This document shows, one piece after another, positions 1 to 4,391 of a DNA stretch of 9,062 bases. Both the position numbers and the translations under genes were made by a program. The stretch lies in assembly GCA_945957185.1 (NCBI GenBank), contig CAMFKA010000079.1:1-9062 (forward strand), written 5' to 3'. Origin of the DNA: an uncultured Chlamydiaceae bacterium (GTDB lineage Bacteria > Chlamydiota > Chlamydiia > Chlamydiales > Parachlamydiaceae). Numbering within the stretch: the first letter of the stretch is position 1; the number at the start of each line of letters is the position of its first letter. The notes beneath the pieces were generated by a model. The model ran no database searches. It worked only from the letters and a program-made list of their open reading frames with translations, and had not been told where the DNA came from.

Positions 1-43
1 ACAACGATACAACGATACAACGATACAACGATACAACGATACA
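1..43. repeat. Tandem octamer repeat (ACAACGAT)x5
   Basis: Five perfect head-to-tail copies of ACAACGAT fill positions 1-40, followed by ACA and then unrelated AT-rich sequence. The array begins at the window edge, so its true copy number is unknown. A unit of eight is not a multiple of three, so a change in copy number would shift any reading frame through it. There is no supported gene here. A degenerate two-copy form of the same core (AACGAT spaced by 8) occurs in inverted orientation at 856-869, at the 3' end of the xer gene. Confidence 0.97.
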
Positions 44-90
44 TTTTCGAAAATTCAGAAAATTAAAGCAAATATTTGAATATGAAAATC

Positions 91-135
91 CGACTTTTTT
101 GAACCGCACTTCCGAAAAGTCGCGACTTTTTTGAA
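91..135. repeat. Direct repeat pair with central 16-bp palindrome
   Basis: The 13-mer CGACTTTTTTGAA occurs at 91-103 and again at 123-135. Between and overlapping the second copy is the perfect palindrome AAAAGTCGCGACTTTT at 115-130, so the core CGACTTTT appears three times in alternating orientation (91-98 forward, 115-122 reverse, 123-130 forward). It lies about 20-60 bp upstream of the toxin promoter's -35. Autoregulated toxin-antitoxin operons commonly carry such operators, so binding by the HTH antitoxin is a reasonable inference, but nothing in the sequence proves it. The 91-98/115-122 pair could alternatively form an 8-bp hairpin. Confidence 0.6.
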
Positions 136-150
136 GAGTTGTTTACGATA

Positions 151-186
151 TTGAACAAAATTCTCTTTTCGTATACAATAAAATCA
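151..186 (+). promoter_or_regulatory. Sigma70-like promoter of the toxin-antitoxin operon
   Basis: A -35 element TTGAAC (151-156; first four bases match consensus) and a -10 element TACAAT (174-179; five of six) are separated by exactly 17 bp. The expected start site, 6-8 bases after the -10, falls at about 185-187, on or beside the toxin ATG at 186. No Shine-Dalgarno is present before that ATG, which fits a leaderless or nearly leaderless toxin message. Confidence 0.6.
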
Positions 187-512
187 TGGAATACGAAATC
201 AGAATTTACTCGAACGAAGAAGGAAAAGAGCCTTTTCGCGATTGGTTAGACAGCCTGAAAGATGTTGACACTCAGGCTCTTATTTTTCAACGCTTACAAC
301 GCATTAAGTTGGGAAACTTTGGTGACTGTAAGTCAATAAGCGAAGGATTGTGGGAATTTCGTATTCATCACAAAGCAGGTATTAGAATTTACTACGCTAG
401 AGTGGGTCAGCGTCTCGTCCTAATCATTGGAGGTGGCGATAAGAGAAGTCAGGAACGTGATATCACTAAAGCAAAAAAATATCTGGAAGATTACAGAAGG
501 AGAATAACATGA
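186..512 (+). CDS. RelE/ParE-superfamily (HigB-like, Gp49 type) toxin
   Basis: This 108-residue protein belongs by its wording to the phage-derived Gp49-like / 'addiction module killer protein' branch of the RelE/ParE superfamily, whose members usually act as ribosome-dependent mRNA interferases. Visible hallmarks are the N-terminal strand and helix with EPFRDWLDSL (about residues 15-24), the central GLWEFRIHHKAGIRIYY (about 54-70) in the position of the family's G-[LV]-W-E-[LF]-R-I...G-x-R-[IV]-Y-[YF] motif, and GGGDKRSQERDI (about 82-93) matching the family's GGDKSSQ..DI signature, followed by a basic C-terminal helix. Length is typical (about 100-115). The ATG at 186 is the first possible start and has no Shine-Dalgarno; the promoter places the transcript start almost on it. 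The gene overlaps the antitoxin by ATGA, in the toxin-first order usual for this branch. It looks intact. The cellular target is inferred from family, not seen. Confidence 0.9.
   Translation: MEYEIRIYSNEEGKEPFRDWLDSLKDVDTQALIFQRLQRIKLGNFGDCKSISEGLWEFRIHHKAGIRIYYARVGQRLVLIIGGGDKRSQERDITKAKKYLEDYRRRIT
497..502 (+). promoter_or_regulatory. Strong Shine-Dalgarno for the antitoxin
   Basis: AAGGAG lies six bases before the antitoxin ATG at 509, inside the last codons of the toxin gene. Because the toxin itself has no such site, this arrangement would favour antitoxin synthesis over toxin synthesis from the shared message, as a toxin-antitoxin pair requires. The inference rests on the spacing and match to consensus only. 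Confidence 0.75.
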
Positions 513-814
513 ATGCTAAATTTCGTTCTTTTGAGGAATTGTTAGACGAGTATTTAGAGAATCCAGAGTTTGCTATGAGCTTTCTTAATCAAGCTTTAGC
601 TGACGAGGATGTGGAAGCGTTTAAATTATCACTAAAAGATATTATTCGTGTGCACGGCAAGATAACCAATTTAGCAAAAGAATCTCATCTTAGCCGAGGA
701 ACAATCTACAAGCTTATGCAAGGCAAAGGACAAACTGAGATCGGGACCATATTAAAATTGATTCACGCCTTGGGCTACGACCTTACCGTTACTCGAAGAA
801 CTCAAACCGCGTAA
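509..814 (+). CDS. HTH antitoxin partner of the RelE/HigB-like toxin
   Basis: The 101-residue product resembles the 'probable addiction module antidote protein' family that pairs with Gp49-type toxins. Residues about 35-95 form a Cro/CI-like helix-turn-helix: a helix ending in the family's A..ham(o)..R.hG position (FKLSLKDIIRVHG), then LAKESHLSRGTIYKLMQGKG with the diagnostic SRGTIYK recognition helix, then TILKLIHALGYDLTV, close to the family's T-I-L-K-V-L-x-A-L-G-hydrophobic ending. The first 30 residues are acidic and helical and probably hold the toxin-binding segment. The ATG at 509 overlaps the toxin stop and is preceded by a strong ribosome binding site. It is expected to neutralise the toxin and repress the operon; the palindrome at 115-130 is a candidate operator. 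It ends at TAA (812-814), 37 bp from the convergent xer gene, with no clear terminator between them. Confidence 0.9.
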   Translation: MNAKFRSFEELLDEYLENPEFAMSFLNQALADEDVEAFKLSLKDIIRVHGKITNLAKESHLSRGTIYKLMQGKGQTEIGTILKLIHALGYDLTVTRRTQTA

Positions 815-843
815 GCTGTAACAACAAGGCGATAGATTTTATA

Positions 844-869
844 CCGAAAAATTACATCGTTATATCGTT
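844..869. repeat. Inverted partial copy of the octamer-repeat end
   Basis: Read on the - strand, 869 to 844 gives AACGAT-AT-AACGAT-GT followed by AATTTTTCG, which resembles AACGAT-AC-AACGAT-AC followed by ATTTTCG on the + strand at 27-49. The two AACGAT cores are perfect and equally spaced in both, and the flank matches with a two-base gap. The similarity therefore brackets the toxin-antitoxin module in inverted orientation, and on the right it encodes the last residues of the recombinase (NDITM). It could mark the edges of an inserted segment or be chance in AT-rich DNA. Confidence 0.4.
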
Positions 870-1763
870 TTCTAGTCCCTTCATCACTCCATCGTTCCTT
901 GGATGGAAGGCGTCGAACGCTTCTTTTAATCTTACTCTGCTCACGTGGGTGTATCGATCCGTACTTGCTATCGTCGCATGCCCCAACATCTCTTGAATCA
1001 CTCGCAAATCAGCGCCATGGTCCAACAAATGCGTCGCAAACGTGTGCCTAAGAGTGTGAGGAGAAATATTTTTCGTTATCCCCACCTCCTTCGCCCTCAC
1101 TTTCACCCTCTGCCAAACGAATAGCCGAGAAATCGGCTTCCCTCGATTAGTCAAAAAAAGAACCGGATTTGTCTCACTATCGTATCTGCTTCTCACTTCA
1201 TTTAAGTAACGGTCAACCGCTTTTAGTGCCGGAGCCCCCAGCGGTACCACCCTCTCTTTATGCCCCTTTCCCATCACCTTAACAAACTGATCATCAACGT
1301 CATATATCTTTAACCCGCACAATTCTGATACGCGCAAACCGCTACTATATAACAATTCAAATATCGCTTTATCCCTGATCCCATCGACAGTCTCGTCATC
1401 GATCTCCACAAGACGTACCATCTCCTCCTCTGTCAAATACTCGGGTAGTGTTTTCCATTGCTTGGGTGTCTCCAGATAGAGGGCGATGTTTTGTGGGATC
1501 TCCCCTTCTCTTCTGAGAAATTTGAAAAAGACTTTTAATGCGATCATTCTTCTCGCGACAGTAGAAGCCGCATACCCTTGCTCCCTTTGAAACTCTAGAA
1601 ATTCCTGAATCTCCTCCCGGCTATACTGTCCCTCGGTTTTTCCTGCATCGGATAAAAACTTTTGAAACGTTTGCAAGTCGGCGCGGTAAGCATCGATGGT
1701 ATGAGGGGAAGCCCCTTTTTCTGTTGTTAGATATTGAATAAACTCAAGGATATGATTGTTAAT
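852..1763 (-). CDS. xerD: XerD-like site-specific tyrosine recombinase (apparent ATT start)
   Basis: This is a Xer recombinase of the XerC/XerD pair that resolves chromosome dimers at dif. From the ATT at 1763 it has 303 residues, the normal family length. The SAM-like core-binding domain is at about 1-90, beginning with EFIQYLTTEKGASPHT and DAYRADL, and the catalytic domain follows. All six catalytic residues are present: R144 (GLRVSEL), K166 (GKGHKER), H236 and R239 (SPHTLRHTFATHLL), H262 (LGHATI) and nucleophile Y271 (RYTHVS), at spacings almost identical to E. coli XerD. Wording such as PHTLRHTFATHLLDHGADLR and RDKAIFELLY favours XerD over XerC. The only conventional start in frame, TTG at 1676, would remove 29 residues carrying the conserved N-terminus; the next in-frame stop upstream is at 1854-1856 with no ATG, GTG or TTG between. 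ATT at 1763 has GAGG five bases before it and sits where Xer proteins normally begin. The alternative is a frameshift near the start. The last 13 residues after FHPR look added and overlap an AACGAT repeat. Confidence 0.88.
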   Translation of the reverse strand: MNNHILEFIQYLTTEKGASPHTIDAYRADLQTFQKFLSDAGKTEGQYSREEIQEFLEFQREQGYAASTVARRMIALKVFFKFLRREGEIPQNIALYLETPKQWKTLPEYLTEEEMVRLVEIDDETVDGIRDKAIFELLYSSGLRVSELCGLKIYDVDDQFVKVMGKGHKERVVPLGAPALKAVDRYLNEVRSRYDSETNPVLFLTNRGKPISRLFVWQRVKVRAKEVGITKNISPHTLRHTFATHLLDHGADLRVIQEMLGHATIASTDRYTHVSRVRLKEAFDAFHPRNDGVMKGLENDITM

Positions 1764-1914
1764 ACAAGCCTCGCTATTTCGTAAATCATTGATATTTACT
1801 GCTTTATAAAAAGCATGCCCACATAAACTTGTGGAAATGTCAAATAAAATTTTCTAAAAATTATTATATGCTATAATGACTATTAGAGCGCAAGCCCACT
1901 AAAAGGAGCCAATC
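1764..1914. promoter_or_regulatory. Divergent intergenic region between xerD and the small gene
   Basis: This 151-bp AT-rich stretch must carry the promoters of both flanking genes. On the + strand there is a clear extended -10 promoter for the small gene. On the - strand there is a perfect TTGACA (1843-1838) and a TATAAA (1808-1803), but 29 bp apart, so they do not form one standard promoter. The recombinase frame stays open across it to 1854 without a conventional start codon. No RNA gene is apparent. Confidence 0.5.
1869..1877 (+). promoter_or_regulatory. Extended -10 promoter (TGCTATAAT)
   Basis: TGCTATAAT at 1869-1877 is a perfect extended -10 (TG-N-TATAAT). The -35 position, near 1849-1855, has only a poor ATTTTC/TTTTCT, which is acceptable because extended -10 promoters depend little on the -35. 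Transcription should start near 1883-1885 and give a leader of about 30 bases before the small gene's ATG at 1915, which has AAGGAG at 1903-1908 with a six-base spacer. Confidence 0.75.
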
Positions 1915-2091
1915 ATGTTAAGATTCATTTTTGCATTCATCTTTTTTGGTTTACTGTTTTACGGTATGTACCTTTACACGCCAGATGCATTTAATCTGCT
2001 TCACTCATGGGCAGCGAGCATCTTTGACTTTGTCAAACATATCGTTCATCAATTTGCTCCTGCTAAAGCAGCTGTAACACCTGCTGGATAA
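1915..2091 (+). CDS. Small hydrophobic protein, 58 residues, unknown function
   Basis: I do not recognise this protein. It starts ATG at 1915 and ends TAA at 2089-2091. Support for it being real is a consensus extended -10 promoter, an ideal Shine-Dalgarno (AAAAGGAG, six-base spacer), and a balanced composition. Residues 4-22 (FIFAFIFFGLLFYGMYLY) form one strongly hydrophobic segment after a single Arg, suggesting a membrane anchor or uncleaved signal. The middle, about 24-48, could form an amphipathic helix (DAFNLLHSWAASIFDFVKHIVHQF), and the tail is rich in Ala and Pro (PAKAAVTPAG). It stands alone between divergent xerD and the convergent end of the chemosensory operon (46 bp away). A single-pass membrane peptide is the best structural guess. 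A type I toxin-like peptide is possible but unsupported, since no antisense RNA is evident. Confidence 0.7.
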   Translation: MLRFIFAFIFFGLLFYGMYLYTPDAFNLLHSWAASIFDFVKHIVHQFAPAKAAVTPAG

Positions 2092-2137
2092 TTTAGGGTT
2101 ACAGGTGGTTCGACCGGGGTGTTTGTAGCGTATTTTA

Positions 2138-3346
2138 TCAGTTGAGCAGTAGCTCGACGATAGAGTAATCGTCTGCGTACGCCCCCGGACCATTCAGCTT
2201 TTGAGTATACTCCTGAATTCTGTCTAGGGGATCCATCCCCGGCGGAGTTGGGAGACTAAGCGCTTGGATAAACTCGTCAAGGGTGAGGACGTCGCCATCG
2301 GGTTTAGTGATCTCGTAAACGCCATCACTAAACAAGTAGATGCGACCCCCCTCTTTGACAGAGATCGATTCTTTGTGAAACTTAATCCCCGGCATCCCTC
2401 CAATAACGAGACCTTCGGTTTGCAGTTGTTGCGCCTTCACTTTTGCCGAAGGAGCTTCAGGATAATAAATCGCAGGAGGATGTCCTCCGCTGGAGTAGCT
2501 CAACGTCTTCTCTTTCTTATTGTAGACTCCGTACCACATCGTAAAAAACATGTTGTTATGGTTTTCCATTTGGAAGCTTTCGTTCAAAGAAGCTAACACC
2601 GATGCGGGATCGTAAAAATCGGTATTGGGGAGCGTTTGGGACCTGATCACATTCATCGCAGAGATCGACAGCAGCGCTGCTCCCACTCCATGTCCGCAAA
2701 CATCTAGCAAATAAAAAGCGAAGTGGTTGTCATCCAACCAGTGGTACCCGAACGAATCGCCTCCCAATGTCGTGGAAGGAATGAATCGAGATGTAGCTGT
2801 TACAGGACCCTTAATCGGTTCGGGTAACAGAGAGCGGACATAGGCGGCAGCATCGGCTAATTCTTGTTTCAAGATTTTTTGGTTATCTTGAAGCATTTTG
2901 TAGGCAGTGTCCCTTTCGACAAGGCGGATGTAGGCAGAAGAGTGGTGGCGGATCCGCGCAATCAGCTCTACTTTATCAGGAAGCTTTACAAGGTAATCGT
3001 TGGCTCCCAAAGCGAAAGCTTCCGCTTTGACAACGGGTTCCTCTTTTGTCGACAAGACAATCAGTGGGACATTTGCATATTGCGGGTCGGCCCGAAAAGC
3101 GCGGACGAGAGTCAATCCATCGATATCAGGCATGACTAGATCTTGAAGAATGACTGTTGGGTGGACTTGATTCGCAGTATCTAGAGCTTTTGACGGATCG
3201 GAGCAGTAATGTAGGACAATATCAGGATCGTCCTGCAGCATCCGTTTGACAGCCTCGTAGATAATGCGTTGATCGTCGATGAGCAGCACAGAGATCTGTA
3301 CCGCTTCGGGCGCGCCAAAGGCTCCTATTGAAAGTTCGGTTCCCAT
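2138..3346 (-). CDS. Response regulator with SpoIIE/RsbU-type PP2C phosphatase output
   Basis: The 402-residue protein is the last gene of the chemosensory operon and its likely output. The receiver domain (about 17-138) has acidic D24-D25, phosphoacceptor D69 (VILQDLVMP), the switch T100 or S99 (VLSTKEEP) and K121 (YLVKLPD). Its wording (DDQ..I.EAVKR, HYCSDP, PTVILQDLVMP, IVLSTKEEP, GANDYLVKLPD, ELIARIR) closely follows the receiver of the c-di-GMP synthase WspR as I recall it. A helical linker (about 140-175) then leads to a PP2C-type serine/threonine phosphatase (about 180-401) with metal-binding aspartates D197 (LGGDSFGY), D215 (LDVCGHGVGAAL), D341 (FSDGVYE) and D392/D393 (ADDYS). There is no GGDEF domain. 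AAAGGA (3360-3355), eight bases before the ATG, overlaps the cheB end; the gap is four bases. Phosphatases of this type usually act on phosphorylated anti-sigma-factor antagonists; no such partner is in the window, so the substrate is unknown. Confidence 0.92.
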   Translation of the reverse strand: MGTELSIGAFGAPEAVQISVLLIDDQRIIYEAVKRMLQDDPDIVLHYCSDPSKALDTANQVHPTVILQDLVMPDIDGLTLVRAFRADPQYANVPLIVLSTKEEPVVKAEAFALGANDYLVKLPDKVELIARIRHHSSAYIRLVERDTAYKMLQDNQKILKQELADAAAYVRSLLPEPIKGPVTATSRFIPSTTLGGDSFGYHWLDDNHFAFYLLDVCGHGVGAALLSISAMNVIRSQTLPNTDFYDPASVLASLNESFQMENHNNMFFTMWYGVYNKKEKTLSYSSGGHPPAIYYPEAPSAKVKAQQLQTEGLVIGGMPGIKFHKESISVKEGGRIYLFSDGVYEITKPDGDVLTLDEFIQALSLPTPPGMDPLDRIQEYTQKLNGPGAYADDYSIVELLLN

Positions 3347-3350
3347 TTGT

Positions 3351-4385
3351 CTATTCCTTTAATGAATTCAACACAGCCGAAGCAATTTTATCGAGAAGTA
3401 AAATCTCTTTTGCAGCTCCTGCTTCAATTGCCGCCTTAGGCATACCATATACCACACAGCTATTTTGGTGCTCGGCAATAGTGAGCCAGCCGCGATCGAA
3501 TAGAGCCTTCATCCCTTTTGCCCCATCGTTTCCCATACCCGTCAGCAAAACAGCAACGCCTGTTTTAGGCCAGTTGTGTGCAACGCTTTGAAAGAAGACA
3601 TCGACGGAGGGGCGGTAGAGAACTTCCTCCGGGATAGGTGTGTAGCGGAGATGTGTCCCCGAAATCATCACCAAGTGATCGTTGCGACCGGCAACATACA
3701 CCTGTCCTCCACGGATAATATCTCCGTCTGCAGCAATTTTAACCGGCAATTTAATTTGCCCTCCCAACCAGTCGGCAAAGCCGGAAGCGAACTGTTGATC
3801 GACATGCTGAATGACAATGACAGCTGCTTTAAGATCGGCCGGAAACTGACCCAAAATTTTAGAAAGCGCAAAAGGGCCTCCCGTGGAGGATCCAAAAACC
3901 ACCAAAGGGGGCAATGTTGGTGAGGGTGAAAGCTCTTTACCTTTTGGAGCCTTTGTGGGCGTAGGAACTACCGACAGAGATTTACCTATCAATTTCGCTA
4001 TCGTTTCGATTTTGCGGTATAGATCTTTTTCTGCTTTAGGATCGTGACTCAAAGTAATTGCCGGAGTCATGACCACATCTAAAGCTCCGTATCCCATCGC
4101 CTCGAAGATCATCGCAGAATTGCTTACCGGGTTTGCTGTCACGATGAGGATGGCGCATGGAGTGTTTTTCATGATCAGACGTGTCGCCTGAACACCGTTC
4201 ATGACAGGCATGATAAGATCCATTAGAATCAAGTCAGGAAGATCTTTAGCAGCCATTTCGACAGCCTCTTTCCCATCCGCAGCCACCCACACCAGTTCAA
4301 ATTCTTCAAAATTATAAAGGAAGCGCTTCAAAACCTCTTGAGCAAGCCTGACATCGTTGACGATAGCGATACGTAATTTTCTCAT
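3351..4385 (-). CDS. CheB/WspF-like receptor methylesterase with receiver domain
   Basis: This 344-residue protein demethylates (and may deamidate) glutamates of the chemoreceptor in the cytoplasm, opposing CheR. The receiver (about 4-125) has phosphoacceptor D56 (LILMDLIMPVMNG) and T83 (IVTANP). The linker (about 136-158) is rich in Lys, Pro and Thr. The methylesterase domain (about 160-343) has the expected triad: S167 in GSSTGG, H194 in VIQHVD, and D287 in LTGMGNDGAKGM. Two departures from a standard receiver are seen: the N-terminal acidic pair is N10-D11 (IVND), and the conserved Lys is replaced (GALDVVMTPA, T where K is usual). From memory WspF shares both, so they fit a WspF-type protein rather than decay. 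It lies six bases after cheA, with only a distant GGAG, so translation is probably coupled to cheA. Confidence 0.94.
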   Translation of the reverse strand: MRKLRIAIVNDVRLAQEVLKRFLYNFEEFELVWVAADGKEAVEMAAKDLPDLILMDLIMPVMNGVQATRLIMKNTPCAILIVTANPVSNSAMIFEAMGYGALDVVMTPAITLSHDPKAEKDLYRKIETIAKLIGKSLSVVPTPTKAPKGKELSPSPTLPPLVVFGSSTGGPFALSKILGQFPADLKAAVIVIQHVDQQFASGFADWLGGQIKLPVKIAADGDIIRGGQVYVAGRNDHLVMISGTHLRYTPIPEEVLYRPSVDVFFQSVAHNWPKTGVAVLLTGMGNDGAKGMKALFDRGWLTIAEHQNSCVVYGMPKAAIEAGAAKEILLLDKIASAVLNSLKE

Positions 4386-4391
4386 CGTTTC

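Noticed and set aside
1..66. Coding continuation through the octamer repeat at the left edge
   Set aside because: A + frame is open from 1 to a TAA at 64-66 and a - frame starts at ATG 44, but both merely reflect a stop-free octamer; no start signal or recognisable protein.
1803..1843. TTGACA and TATAAA on the - strand as an xerD promoter
   Set aside because: The two elements are 29 bp apart, far outside the 16-18 bp range; each could belong to a different weak promoter but neither pair is supported.
852..1914. A dif site next to xerD
   Set aside because: No 28-bp arrangement of two 11-bp arms resembling dif (with a TTATGTTAA-like XerD half) was found in or around the gene.
2073..2107. Inverted repeats between the small gene and the PP2C gene (TGTAAC/GTTACA and CACCTG/CAGGTG)
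   Set aside because: Stems are only six bases with loops of 18-19 and no T-run follows, so a rho-independent terminator cannot be supported on either strand.
2142..2155. Short hairpin TTGAGC-AGTA-GCTCGA at the end of the PP2C gene
   Set aside because: Four to five paired bases within coding sequence with no following U-tract; not a convincing terminator.
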